NCBI GenBank assembly: GCA_025363575.1
Contig: JANYDM010000084.1
Coordinates: forward strand, 1 to 64,000
Source of the DNA: Betaproteobacteria bacterium
Lineage (GTDB): Bacteria > Pseudomonadota > Gammaproteobacteria > Burkholderiales > SG8-41
Direction: 5' to 3'
Length of the DNA stretch: 64,000 bases
In this document: positions 1-8,676 of the stretch, one piece after another
Layout of the letters: each line of letters opens with the position of its first letter
Numbering within the stretch: position 1 is the stretch's first letter
The notes under the pieces: model-generated
What the model was told of the DNA's origin: nothing
Databases searched by the model: none
The model's input: only the letters and a program-made list of their open reading frames with translations
Position numbers and translations under genes: made by a program

Positions 1-53
1 GCATCACAATGGACTGAGAGGGTCGCGCCTTACATGTTTTTAGCAACGGCGCT

Positions 54-1100
54 ATGAGAGCCATGGTTTTGCACGGCCTCGGCCAGCCTCTGCGGCTCGC
101 GGAGGTGGCGCAACCGACAATCGGCCCTGCCGACGTGCTCGTGCGCGTGCGCGCCTGCGGGATAGGGCTCACCGTCGTCAACTTGATAGCGACCCCAGGC
201 CGCGTCACCGCATACCCGCGCATTCCCGGGCATGAAATCGCGGGCGACGTCGTCGAGATCGGCGCCGCGGTGTGCAGCGTAAAAATCGGGCAGCGCGTGA
301 CCATCCATTTTTATCTCACGTGCGGACAGTGCAAACAATGCCGCGCGGGCCGCGAAACGCTATGTCTGAATCAGCGCGGCAACGTCGGCGCTGCAATCGA
401 CGGCGGCTACGCCGAGTACGTCGCGCTGCCGGAGCGCAACCTAGTGCCGATCCCCGCCGACGTCTCGTACGTCGATGCCGCGATAGCTTCGGATGCGATC
501 GCGACGCCTTATCACGCGTGTCACAAGGAAGCGCGCCTCGGGCCCGGTGACAGCGTATTGATTGTCGGCGCGGGCGGCGGCGTCGGCATCCACATGATTC
601 AGATGGCAAAGCTTTGCGGTGCGCGCGTAATCGCCGCGGACTTGAGCGAAGACAAGCTGAAGCTGGCGAAATCGATGGGCGCGGATGAAATTATCGATGC
701 GCGCAACGGATCTTTGGCGGCGCAGGTAAAGGCGTTGACACATGGCCTGGGCGTCGATGCCGTGATCGACATCGTTGCCAGTCGCGCGACGCTCGAAGCG
801 GGATTGCAGGCGCTCGCAATGCGCGGACGCCTGGTAATCATCGGCGCGCAGCCGAAACCGGTTTACGGCGCGGAGCCGGGCTTCACGGTCAATCCCATTG
901 ACTTTCTGCACCGCGGACTTGAGCTGCATTCGTCGCGCTATGTGAATGCAGCGGAGATTGCGCAGACGCTGGAACTCGTCCGTCTCAAGCGCATAAAGCC
1001 GGTGGTGACTCAGCTGTTCACGCTGCCCCGAATCGAAGAAGCGCATGAATTGATACGCCGCAATGCAACGGCGGGCCGGCTGGCGATGACGATAGACTGA
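54..1100 (+). CDS. Zinc-dependent alcohol dehydrogenase (MDR superfamily)
   Basis: A 348-residue medium-chain dehydrogenase/reductase, expected to oxidise an alcohol or reduce an aldehyde with NAD(P). The N-terminal GroES-like domain has Cys35 and His60-Glu61 (GHE) as likely catalytic zinc ligands. Four cysteines at 90, 93, 96 and 104 match the structural zinc lobe. The Rossmann nucleotide motif GAGGGVG lies near residue 173. The usual second cysteine of the CGxCGxD fingerprint is missing (CGIGLTVV), so the substrate side differs from textbook members. It starts at the ATG at 54 and faces the convergent hydrolase gene 7 bp downstream. The family is clear; the substrate is unknown. Confidence 0.85.
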   Translation: MRAMVLHGLGQPLRLAEVAQPTIGPADVLVRVRACGIGLTVVNLIATPGRVTAYPRIPGHEIAGDVVEIGAAVCSVKIGQRVTIHFYLTCGQCKQCRAGRETLCLNQRGNVGAAIDGGYAEYVALPERNLVPIPADVSYVDAAIASDAIATPYHACHKEARLGPGDSVLIVGAGGGVGIHMIQMAKLCGARVIAADLSEDKLKLAKSMGADEIIDARNGSLAAQVKALTHGLGVDAVIDIVASRATLEAGLQALAMRGRLVIIGAQPKPVYGAEPGFTVNPIDFLHRGLELHSSRYVNAAEIAQTLELVRLKRIKPVVTQLFTLPRIEEAHELIRRNATAGRLAMTID

Positions 1101-1107
1101 ACGTCGG

Positions 1108-2334
1108 CTAGAAGTAGGCCTGCCCGCGCCGGATAGGCGGGGTCCATTCGCACTTGCCCCACGGCCCGTCGCCATTTTCTTTGATATACGCAACTCGGCC
1201 GCTTTTTTTGGGCATGCGCTTGCCCGAAAAGAATCCCTTCAGCCAATCTAGCGCGTAGTCGTGGCAGTCCATGCCGCCGAGGTTGGGGATGCTCCATAAC
1301 GGGTGGTACTGGTTTTCGAACACCCACATTTCTTTCGGCACCTTGAGGTCCGCATAGGCTTCCACGGCGTCTTCGAGCGGACACAGCGGGTCAAATTCGC
1401 CTGTCACCAGCAAGGTCGGGCATTTGATCTTGTCGAGATAGCCGCGCACCGTCATGCCGCGCGCGACTTCGACGTCGAATTTTTCCTCGTTGTCGTAGCC
1501 CGCCATGTACATGAACATTTGCTTGAAGCGCGGGCTCGACTGCGTAAATATCGTGTTGTTCGGGTTAAAGCACGCGACGGAGCTAACGACTACTGCCGCG
1601 CGATGGTCGTAGCTCGACAGCCGCAGCGACCAGTAGCTGCCCATGCTGATCCCGTAGATCGCGATCTTCTTTTTATCGACCTCCGGCCGCTTCATCAGAT
1701 AACTGATGACCGCCGCGCCCGCGCGTTCGTAATTGTCCCCGGCCGCGCGAATTTTCTGCATGTTCGAATTGCCCTGCCCGGGTCCATCGATCGACAGCAC
1801 GTGAAAGCCCCGCGACAGGGCAATGTTATGGCTCGCTTTTGGAAACACTTCCTTCGACTGGTCCATGCCCGGCACGTAGATGACAACCGGGGCCTTGCGC
1901 CGGTCCGGCAGCAGGTGGAACAGGCACGAAATTGTTTTGCCGTCGAACGGCACTTCGACGCGCTCGATCGGATAGCTGGCGACGGCCGAACGGCGGTCGA
2001 CCATTTCGTTGAGCTTGCGGTACAACGCCTTCTTTACCGGGTGATCGTCGTAAAAAATCGGGTGCTGGGCCATGCGATAGCCCTCTATCGCATGATCGTA
2101 ATGGTGCGTCGCAGTGGCGTTCGCGCCCTGTGCCTCGGCGCGGCGCGCGAGCTGCTCGTTGCGCTCAGCCGCTTCGCGCCACACCTTGGGCAGCATGCGG
2201 TAGTTGCGCGCGCGCTTGCCGGCCGGCACCTCGATGTCGTCGCGCTCGAAATTCTGCACGCGGCCGCGCATGTTGAGCGCGAGGTCGAGCATCCATTGCT
2301 GGTTATCGCGTTCCGTTCTGAGCTTGCGTATCAT
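1108..2334 (-). CDS. Alpha/beta hydrolase with N-terminal helical cap
   Basis: A 408-residue alpha/beta hydrolase of the FrsA / 2,6-dihydroxypseudooxynicotine-hydrolase type. About 120 N-terminal residues form a helical cap, followed by the hydrolase core. The likely catalytic triad is Ser230 in GISMGS, Asp315 in GEFDPLCP and His344 in QYHPLW. No signal peptide is visible, so it should be cytoplasmic and cleave a C-C or ester bond in a small catabolite. A very strong Shine-Dalgarno sequence (AGGAGGAG) precedes the ATG at 2334. It is divergent from the EVE-domain gene. The triad is seen directly; the substrate is unknown. Confidence 0.8.
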   Translation of the reverse strand: MIRKLRTERDNQQWMLDLALNMRGRVQNFERDDIEVPAGKRARNYRMLPKVWREAAERNEQLARRAEAQGANATATHHYDHAIEGYRMAQHPIFYDDHPVKKALYRKLNEMVDRRSAVASYPIERVEVPFDGKTISCLFHLLPDRRKAPVVIYVPGMDQSKEVFPKASHNIALSRGFHVLSIDGPGQGNSNMQKIRAAGDNYERAGAAVISYLMKRPEVDKKKIAIYGISMGSYWSLRLSSYDHRAAVVVSSVACFNPNNTIFTQSSPRFKQMFMYMAGYDNEEKFDVEVARGMTVRGYLDKIKCPTLLVTGEFDPLCPLEDAVEAYADLKVPKEMWVFENQYHPLWSIPNLGGMDCHDYALDWLKGFFSGKRMPKKSGRVAYIKENGDGPWGKCEWTPPIRRGQAYF

Positions 2335-2355
2335 GGACTCCTCCTGAAAAGCGTA

Positions 2356-2384
2356 TCGACTTTTTATGCAGGTCGCAATATTAA
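2356..2384 (+). promoter_or_regulatory. Possible sigma-70 promoter for the EVE-domain gene
   Basis: TCGACT (2356-2361) and TATTAA (2379-2384) are separated by 17 bp in the divergent spacer. The hexamers are fair, not consensus matches, and the predicted transcript would have a leader of about 115 nt. Confidence 0.3.
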
Positions 2385-2506
2385 CGCAGCGCGCGCTGAG
2401 ATGGCTTTAGAATCCAAAAACCGGCGATGCGAACTGGGCAATGCGCAATGAACACCGGGCTATTTCAACTCGACCCATCGCCCATCACTCAGTCCCCTGG
2501 GGACCT

Positions 2507-2962
2507 ATGCGCTACTGGCTGATGAAATCCGAACCCGAAGAATTCAGCATCGACGACCTCGCGAAGGCGCCAAAGAAATCCACGGCATGGTTCGGCGTGC
2601 GCAATTACATGGCGCGCAATTACATGCGCGACCAGATGCAGTTGGGTGACCAGGTGCTGTTCTACCACTCGAGCTGCGAAGTGCCGGGCGTCGCCGGCAT
2701 TGCCGAAGTCAGCAAGCTGGCTTATCCGGATGAAACGCAATTCGACAAGAAGGGCGATTACTACGATGCCAAGGCTACGCGCGACAAGCCGCGGTGGGTG
2801 CATGTCGACCTGAAGTTCGTCCGCAAAACGCGCTTGTTGCCGCTAACCGAGATGCGCGAATACAAGCAGCTGGCGAAGATGCCGCTGCTTCAGCGCGGCA
2901 ACCGCTTGTCGATTACGCCGGTCGCTCCAGCCGAATGGAACTTCATCGAGGGTAAGCTGTAG
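2507..2962 (+). CDS. EVE-domain protein
   Basis: A 151-residue protein that is one EVE domain from end to end. It begins MRYWLMKSEPEEF and has the family's W-F-G-V-R-N-Y and GDQVLFYHS stretches. EVE domains are PUA-related folds that bind modified bases in RNA or DNA. The reading frame is open further upstream, but homologues begin at MRYW, so the ATG at 2507 is chosen. In many proteobacteria this gene lies beside ssrS (6S RNA). I looked for a 6S fold in the 170-bp spacer and could not support one. It is co-directional with the secreted hypothetical gene 46 bp downstream. Confidence 0.85.
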   Translation: MRYWLMKSEPEEFSIDDLAKAPKKSTAWFGVRNYMARNYMRDQMQLGDQVLFYHSSCEVPGVAGIAEVSKLAYPDETQFDKKGDYYDAKATRDKPRWVHVDLKFVRKTRLLPLTEMREYKQLAKMPLLQRGNRLSITPVAPAEWNFIEGKL

Positions 2963-3008
2963 AGCGGCCCGCCGGCTTTAAATTCGAAATAATTTTCAGG
3001 GAGACTCT

Positions 3009-3740
3009 ATGAGAATGATCGCCGCCGCTTTGTTTGCGCTGCTGCACTGTGCTGCTGCCGCCGCGGCCACGGCCGAAGAAGATGTGGCGCGCTACGTTCA
3101 GATTTTCAGCGAGCGCAATGCGCAGCATATCGAAGCGGTGCAAGCCCTCGGGTGGATGGGCGTGTCGGACACAGTCGTATTCGACATTATCGAAAGGTTG
3201 GCTACTGAAGAAGCCCAGGCCGCGCGCAACAGCAATGCCGAGCGGTCCCGGATATCTCATTACATCCGGGCGCTGGGATTTTCCGGCCAGGACAAATATG
3301 CGCCGACGATTTCAGGCTTTACGCGAGACAGGGCGTATGAGCGCCACGCCAATATTGCCGCGGCGGACCTCGGTCGATACCGCAAATGGAACCCGGTCAT
3401 ATCGAATCGCGCGGCGTTCGACCCCAGATACAGTGACGACGTAAACCGCGTGCTGAACATGTTGCGCTCCGACGATCTGTTGCTGAAGCGCATCGGGGCC
3501 AAACGGGTTTATTTCGCGAATAAGGACGAAGTCCTGCTCGAGTCGCTGACAACGAATCTGCGCGCCAGCGCCCCCAGAAAGGATCTCGGTTCCGACGAGA
3601 TAGACTCGGTTGCCTGGATGGCGAAAGCGCTGGGGCACGCTAAAAATCCGAAATACCGTCCCGCGGTCCAGGAAGCGTTCGATAACGCCTACGACCCCAA
3701 GGTCCGCCAGTACGCGAAAGCGGCGCTGCAAACGCTATAA
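3009..3740 (+). CDS. Secreted hypothetical protein, HEAT-like helical repeats
   Basis: A 243-residue protein with an apparent Sec signal peptide: a short basic start, a hydrophobic Ala/Leu-rich stretch to about residue 21, and an AAAATA-type cleavage region. The mature part is strongly helical, with repeated A-L-G-x-x and K-Y-x-P-x-I pieces such as ALGFSGQDKYAP and ALGHAKNPKYRP. These resemble degenerate HEAT/armadillo repeats, which usually mediate protein contacts. GGGAGACTCT gives the ribosome site before the ATG at 3009. I do not recognise a named family. The location (periplasm) and repeats are read from sequence; the role is unknown. Confidence 0.6.
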   Translation: MRMIAAALFALLHCAAAAAATAEEDVARYVQIFSERNAQHIEAVQALGWMGVSDTVVFDIIERLATEEAQAARNSNAERSRISHYIRALGFSGQDKYAPTISGFTRDRAYERHANIAAADLGRYRKWNPVISNRAAFDPRYSDDVNRVLNMLRSDDLLLKRIGAKRVYFANKDEVLLESLTTNLRASAPRKDLGSDEIDSVAWMAKALGHAKNPKYRPAVQEAFDNAYDPKVRQYAKAALQTL

Positions 3741-3872
3741 GCGACCGGCGCGAATCCCGGAGATTTGTTTCGGGCGCAGTGCGGGGATATCCGCCCCGCC
3801 CGTCAATCCGGCGGAGTGGAAAGTTTACCAGCGAAATACTTTAGGAATGCACAGCACTGCAAGGGCGACCCG

Positions 3873-4459
3873 ATGGGATATGTAAATCAGCTCGAGTATC
3901 TGAAACGCGTGATGCCGGCCGTGACAGGACCGGTCGTCGAAACCGGCAGCAAAGACTATGGCAACACGTCGAGCTTTCGCGATTTCTACGCCGGCAGTGA
4001 ATATATCGGGGTCGATATGGAAGCGGGCAAGGGCGTAGACTTCATCGTCGATTTAACCGCGGGTGTCGGCGACCTGCGCACCAACTACTTTGCGCTGGGC
4101 ATCTGCTGCTCGGTGCTCGAGCATGTGCGCCGGCCATGGATATTCGCCGAGCATCTGACGAGCGTCATCCGCGATCATGGTGCCTTGTATATTCGGTGCC
4201 ATGGGTGTGGCGCTATCACGCCTATCCGGACGACTATTACCGCTTCTCGTGGCGCGGCATCATGGAGCTGTTCCCGCGTTTCGACTGGACGAACATCTGC
4301 TATTCGTCCAGCGTAACCGGCGAATTCTTCGATATCGAGAATAATCCCAACATCGATAACGAACTCGCCGTCATAACCGACGGCCCGGGCGGCAAACGCA
4401 AGTACCTGCCGCATTTGATGGTCAATATGCTCGGCATCAAGATTCCGCCCGGCGGCTGA
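3873..4459 (+). pseudogene. SAM-dependent methyltransferase, interrupted by a single-base frameshift
   Basis: A class I methyltransferase-like gene readable only across two frames. The first frame, from ATG 3873 (MGYVNQLEYL), carries VVETGSKDYG, YIGVDMEAGKGVDF and CSVLEH, which are motif I and IV-like regions. Near 4191-4194 it must shift to the frame that continues SVPWVWRYHAYPDDYYRF and ends at 4459. Restoring one T in the TATATTCGG stretch joins both parts into one protein of about 195 residues. Without it the first frame runs on as unrelated residues to 4316. It may be a genuine inactivating deletion or a sequencing error in a short T run. The target molecule is unknown. Confidence 0.7.
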
Positions 4460-4471
4460 CCGGCGGCGGGC

Positions 4472-5695
4472 TTAGACTATCCCGGCGGCCTTCAGCTTCG
4501 CGATTTCCGTTTCGTTCTTCTTCAGCACGCCGCGCAACAGTTCTTCGGTGTGCTGCCCGAGCGCCGGCGGCGGCACTTCGTGCTTGATCGGCGTGTCCGA
4601 GAATTTCATCGGGCTCGCCACCAGCGTCACTTTGCCTGCCACTGCGTGCGGCAGCTCTATTTTCATGCCGCGCGCCTGCACCTGCGGTTCTTCGAACACT
4701 TTTGCGATGGTATTGATCGGTCCATTGGCAACACCTGCATCGTCCAGCAGCGTTACCCATTCGCGCGTCGGACGTTTGAGGAAAATCTCGTTCAGCAGCC
4801 GCGTGATTTCGTCGCGGTTTTTCACGCGCTCGCCATTAGCGGAGAACCGAGGGTCTTTCGCCAGATGCGTGCAGCCGGCGACAGCGCAGAATTTATTGAA
4901 CAGATTGTCGTTGCCGCACGCGAGTATCAGCGCGCCGTCCGCGGTCTTGAACGTTTGATACGGCACGATGTTCGGATGCGCGTTGCCGAGCGGACGCGGC
5001 GACTCGCCGGTCGCAAAATAATTCATCGCCTGGTTGGCGAGGAACGCAGTGCATGAATCGAGCAGCGCCACGTCGATCCACTGCCCTTTGCCCGTCACTG
5101 CACGGTGCGCAATCGCCGCACATATCGCGATGGTCGCGTACATGCCTGTCGTCAGGTCAATGATCGGCACGCCGACTCTCTGCGGTCCGCCACCCGGAAG
5201 ATCGTCCCGCTCGCCGGTAATGCTCATGAGCCCGCCCATGCCCTGCGCCATGAAGTCGTAGCCGGGGCGGTCGTTGTCCGGGCCGGTTTGGCCGAATCCC
5301 GTCACCGAGCAGTAAATGAGGCCGGGATTGTCTTTTTTCAGATCGTCATAACCCAAACCGTAGCGCGCGAGGTCGCCTACCTTGTAGTTCTCGATCAGCA
5401 CGTCCGATTGTTGTGCGAGCTCGCGCACAAGCTGCTGGCCCTCGGCCTTGGAAATATTGATGGTGATCGATTTTTTTCCGCGGTTGGCCGCGCAGAAATA
5501 CGCCGACTCGCGCGTCTCCCTCCCCTGCTCGTCCTTGAGGTACGGCGGCGCATAGGCGCGCGAATCGTCGCCTTTGACCGGACGCTCGACTTTGATGACT
5601 TCTGCGCCAAGGTCGGCCAGATTTTGCGCGGCCCACGGCGCGGCCAGCACGCGCGAAAGGTCGAGCACTTTGATATGCGATAGCGGTCCTGACAT
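4472..5695 (-). CDS. CoA transferase, family III (CaiB/BaiF)
   Basis: A 407-residue family III CoA transferase, normal length for CaiB/BaiF/formyl-CoA transferase enzymes. They move CoA from one acyl-CoA to a free carboxylate through an aspartyl-CoA thioester. Asp147 in RPGYDFMAQG is the expected nucleophile. The N-terminal KVLDLSRVLAAPWAAQ and the glycine-rich QGMGGLMSITG are family hallmarks. It is the last gene of a minus-strand operon, 13 bp after the crotonase, which suggests activation of a carboxylate whose CoA ester is then hydrated or isomerised. The family is certain; the acid is not. Confidence 0.9.
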   Translation of the reverse strand: MSGPLSHIKVLDLSRVLAAPWAAQNLADLGAEVIKVERPVKGDDSRAYAPPYLKDEQGRETRESAYFCAANRGKKSITINISKAEGQQLVRELAQQSDVLIENYKVGDLARYGLGYDDLKKDNPGLIYCSVTGFGQTGPDNDRPGYDFMAQGMGGLMSITGERDDLPGGGPQRVGVPIIDLTTGMYATIAICAAIAHRAVTGKGQWIDVALLDSCTAFLANQAMNYFATGESPRPLGNAHPNIVPYQTFKTADGALILACGNDNLFNKFCAVAGCTHLAKDPRFSANGERVKNRDEITRLLNEIFLKRPTREWVTLLDDAGVANGPINTIAKVFEEPQVQARGMKIELPHAVAGKVTLVASPMKFSDTPIKHEVPPPALGQHTEELLRGVLKKNETEIAKLKAAGIV

Positions 5696-5708
5696 GGTTC
5701 CTGTCCTT

Positions 5709-6491
5709 TTACTTGCCCTTGAATGCGGGTTTATTCTTGTTGATGAATGCGTCTATACCCTGCTGATAGTCCTGCGTCTTCAGATAGTCGAAGTTGCCGT
5801 CTCTTTCCGCGGCGGACAGCGGCGGTGTACCGATCGTTAAGCGACGGATAAACTGCTTGTGCCAGCGCGCGACTAGCGGTGCGCCATCGGCAATGCGCTG
5901 CGCAGCCGCATACGCCTCGCGCTCGACCTCGTCGTCGGGCACGACGCGCGTCAACAGACCTTTCGCAAAAGCTTCGTGCGCGTTCCAGACGCGGCCTTCG
6001 AGCAGAATTTCCGCCGCCACCGCGCGCCCGGCCAGAGCAAGCAAGCCGGCCAGTTCATCATAGGCGATCGCGAATCCCAGTCGGTTGATCGGCACGCCGA
6101 ATCTGCCCGAGGCGCCCGATATCCGCAAATCGCAATTGCATGCGATCTCCAATCCGCCGCCGACGCACGCACCTTTGATCATCGCCACGGTCGGATGCCG
6201 GCATTCGCCGACCTCCTTCAGCACACCGTATACGTGTTCATGGTGGTAAGTTTTCGCCTGCGCCAGCGTAGCGCGTTCATTGATGAATTCCGCGAGGTCG
6301 GCTCCCGCCGCAAACGCTTCATCACCCGCGCCGCGCAACACGATGCAGCGCAGGCCGTCGTCAGCTGACAGGTCGCGCATGGCGCGTGCGAGTTCGCCCC
6401 ACATCGCGATGGTCAGCGCGTTGAGTTTGCCGGGATTGTTGAGCGCGACGGTGGCGATTGCGCCGTTGCGCGTGACGTCTATGGATGGCAA
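5709..6491 (-). CDS. Enoyl-CoA hydratase/isomerase (crotonase) family
   Basis: A 260-residue crotonase. The oxyanion-hole segments are AAGADLAEF and KGACVGGGLEIA; the latter carries the first catalytic Glu. The second catalytic Glu of true hydratases is absent, because the FGQPE region reads FGVPINRLG. It closely resembles the crotonase at 24393-25169, which shares IKGACVGGGLEIA and ILLEGRV. It may therefore act as an isomerase, decarboxylase or thioesterase instead of a hydratase. The start appears to be TTG at 6491; no in-frame ATG fits the conserved N-terminus. It lies between azlD and the CoA transferase in one operon. Confidence 0.85.
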   Translation of the reverse strand: MPSIDVTRNGAIATVALNNPGKLNALTIAMWGELARAMRDLSADDGLRCIVLRGAGDEAFAAGADLAEFINERATLAQAKTYHHEHVYGVLKEVGECRHPTVAMIKGACVGGGLEIACNCDLRISGASGRFGVPINRLGFAIAYDELAGLLALAGRAVAAEILLEGRVWNAHEAFAKGLLTRVVPDDEVEREAYAAAQRIADGAPLVARWHKQFIRRLTIGTPPLSAAERDGNFDYLKTQDYQQGIDAFINKNKPAFKGK

Positions 6492-6540
6492 AGAAAGATT
6501 TCCGAAAAGCGTATTGTACGATTCCGCCCAGCGCGACGGT

Positions 6541-6861
6541 TTATCGCAAGTAGTTCAGCACGATCAGCGAGCCGGCGCCCACTGCGACGGCGACGAGCAG
6601 ATTGCGACGGAACACGTAGTAAGCGGCCAGCCCCAACAGGCATGCCAGCACGCGATGCCAGGCCAGGCTGGTAGCGAGCAGCCCGCTCGGCATCACGATG
6701 ATACGCATCACGAGGCCGGCAATCATCGCGTACGTTACACAAGTCACCCAGGTGAAGAGCTCGCCGTCGATCGAGATGCGACCTGACAGCAGCACGCCCA
6801 GGCCGCGCCATGCGTAAGTGCCGAGCGCGCAGAACAACAATACGAGGCCGATGTCAGCCAC
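6541..6861 (-). CDS. azlD: AzlD-family branched-chain amino acid exporter subunit
   Basis: A 106-residue integral membrane protein with about four hydrophobic helices, the size and pattern of AzlD. It contains GTYAWRGLGVLL near the start and a hydrophobic C-terminus ending in LIVLNYLR. Together with AzlC it forms a two-subunit inner-membrane exporter, known for branched-chain amino acids and analogues. The frame is open upstream inside azlC, but GTG 6861 gives an 8-nt overlap with the azlC stop (GTGGCTGA) and a start that matches the family, so it is chosen. Confidence 0.8.
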   Translation of the reverse strand: MADIGLVLLFCALGTYAWRGLGVLLSGRISIDGELFTWVTCVTYAMIAGLVMRIIVMPSGLLATSLAWHRVLACLLGLAAYYVFRRNLLVAVAVGAGSLIVLNYLR

Positions 6862-7558
6862 GCGGGTGCGCCAGAGCTTTTTGCAGCGCGTATGCGACAG
6901 TACCGCCGATGAAGCCGGCGAGCAGCACACTCCATTGCGGCGTCAACAGATACAGCAGCGGGCCTGCGATGCCGCCGCACGCAAGCGCAATCGCGACCAG
7001 TCGGGTGCGCACTTCGACGATCAGGAACACCACGAAATAAACGGGCGCCAGAAATACCATGCCGATCTGGGCGACCGGCGGGATCGATTCCGCGATGTAA
7101 TAGCCCACAGTGCCGGCGCACACGCCGATTGCAATGAAGCCAACGGCCAGCCCGCCCAGATAGGCGACGCGGTCCGGCCCTGGCAATTCAGGGCCCCGCC
7201 GCATGCAGATTATCCAGGAACTCATCGCCACGCACTGCGCTGCCACGTAGTAAAACCATTCAGGATGGCCGCGGTCGCGAATCACCGGCATCAATGTAAC
7301 GGTCATCGGCAGAAAGCGCGCATTGGTGAGCATCACTGCAAGCAGGATCGCGATGAGCGGCGCGCCGATCTGCCACATATCGACCATCACGAGCTGGCCC
7401 GGCAGCGCCCATATCGTGATCGTCGATGCGATGACGATCCACACCGGAATGCCGCTCGCAAACGCGAGCGCGCCGAAGCCGACGTAGGTGGCGGCGAGCA
7501 CGCCGCCCGGCACGCCGAACGATTCGCGCACGCCGGTGCGAAATGCGGCGGAGCGCAT
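6854..7558 (-). CDS. azlC: AzlC-family branched-chain amino acid exporter subunit
   Basis: A 234-residue polytopic membrane protein of the AzlC family. The N-terminal RTGVRESFGVPGGVLAATY, the LTNARFLPM loop and the alternating hydrophobic helices fit that family. It is expected to form the larger subunit of an exporter with AzlD, whose gene overlaps its stop codon. It is in the inner membrane. Placement between an SMP-30-like lactonase and CoA-ester enzymes is unusual for an amino acid exporter, and suggests export or uptake of a small catabolic acid. That substrate link is inference. Confidence 0.85.
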   Translation of the reverse strand: MRSAAFRTGVRESFGVPGGVLAATYVGFGALAFASGIPVWIVIASTITIWALPGQLVMVDMWQIGAPLIAILLAVMLTNARFLPMTVTLMPVIRDRGHPEWFYYVAAQCVAMSSWIICMRRGPELPGPDRVAYLGGLAVGFIAIGVCAGTVGYYIAESIPPVAQIGMVFLAPVYFVVFLIVEVRTRLVAIALACGGIAGPLLYLLTPQWSVLLAGFIGGTVAYALQKALAHPRG

Positions 7559-7568
7559 CGGCCGCGCC

Positions 7569-8495
7569 TTATTGATGCGAGAACATTTTCTTGCCGGCGA
7601 CCGGCAATTGCGCGGTCAGGATATCGCCGGACAAAGATTCCGTAATGTAAAGCGTTTTCAGGTCGGGCCCGCCGCACGCAATGTTCGCGAGGTGATGGTG
7701 CTTGTGATCCGCCGAGTGGATCAGGTGAGTCGGCAGCATGTTGCTGTCGAAGCGCCAGATGCCCACGCCGAGCTGGCACACGAGGATGCCGTTTTCAGAA
7801 TCCATCTCGACGCCGTCGGGGCCGCCGACGCCGCCCGACAATTGAATGGCAACGCCGGTCTTCGATATCGTGCCATCGGCCATCAACGGCAGCCGCCAGA
7901 TCTGCTGCGAGCGCGTCACGCCCACGTAGACATGCTTGTCGGTAGTCGACAGCGTGATGCCGTTTGGGCTCGGCACGTTGTCGCACAGGCGATCGAGCCG
8001 GCCTTTGGCGTCGAGTCGGAATACGCGACCGGTCGGATCGGCGATGCCGGTTTGACCCTGATCGGTGAAATAAAGATCGCCGTTGGCTGCGAAGTGCAGG
8101 TCGTTCAAACCCTTGAAGCCCTCGCTGAACGCCGTGCGCAGAACCGTTTCGATTTTGCCTGTCTTCGGATCCAGCACGAGCAGGCCTTCCTTGTAGTCGC
8201 AGATGAAGATGCGGCCGTCCTTGTGGATCTTGAGTCCGTTCGGCCAGCCGTCATACTGCGTGACGAGCTCCCAGTCTTTTTTCGGCGTGATGCGGAAGAT
8301 GCGGCCGAATGGAATGTCGACGAACCACAGATTGCCCTCGCGATCGAACGACGGCCCCTCGAGAAAACATTCGACTTCGGCGTGCTGCCGGTTCGGGTCC
8401 GACCATGCAGAGCGGGATTTCTTGCGGAACTTGGCCGGCATCGACATGAAGACTTCGGTTTTGATCAACTGCAGCGGCTGAAACGGATTGAACAT
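7569..8495 (-). CDS. SMP-30/gluconolactonase-like beta-propeller hydrolase
   Basis: A 308-residue six-bladed propeller of the SMP-30/gluconolactonase/LRE family, usual length. The expected divalent-metal ligands can be seen: Glu in FLEGPSF, Asn in NDLHFAANG, Asn in PSPNGITLS and Asp in GGPDGVEMD. Such enzymes hydrolyse sugar or organic-acid lactones, usually in the cytoplasm. No signal peptide is present. It is the first gene of the minus-strand operon, with an AGGGGA ribosome site before ATG 8495 and azlC only 10 bp downstream. The lactone is unknown. Confidence 0.85.
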   Translation of the reverse strand: MFNPFQPLQLIKTEVFMSMPAKFRKKSRSAWSDPNRQHAEVECFLEGPSFDREGNLWFVDIPFGRIFRITPKKDWELVTQYDGWPNGLKIHKDGRIFICDYKEGLLVLDPKTGKIETVLRTAFSEGFKGLNDLHFAANGDLYFTDQGQTGIADPTGRVFRLDAKGRLDRLCDNVPSPNGITLSTTDKHVYVGVTRSQQIWRLPLMADGTISKTGVAIQLSGGVGGPDGVEMDSENGILVCQLGVGIWRFDSNMLPTHLIHSADHKHHHLANIACGGPDLKTLYITESLSGDILTAQLPVAGKKMFSHQ

Positions 8496-8676
8496 GATGC
8501 GTCCCCTGCTTGGCGTTACTGGAAAGAGGCCGTAAGGCTAACGGAGTACGCTCAGCTTGCCAACCCGCCGGCCATGCGCGGGTTGACACCGCATCGGCTT
8601 GGGCGTTACGGTGCGGACGTCACTTAAAAAGCGCGGCGTTCACTGCACGTGCTTGCTTACCTACCGAGGAGAAATC

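Noticed and set aside
1..53. Coding remnant at the window start
   Set aside because: No open frame or motif can be recognised in these 53 bases.
2335..2506. 6S RNA (ssrS) before the EVE-domain gene
   Set aside because: Synteny suggested it and CAGTCCCCTGG is reminiscent, but no long rod-like complementary ends or central bubble could be traced, and the motif abuts the start codon.
8583..8605. TTGACA-based promoter before the Bug gene at 8677
   Set aside because: The -35 is perfect, but no acceptable -10 hexamer lies 16-18 bp away.
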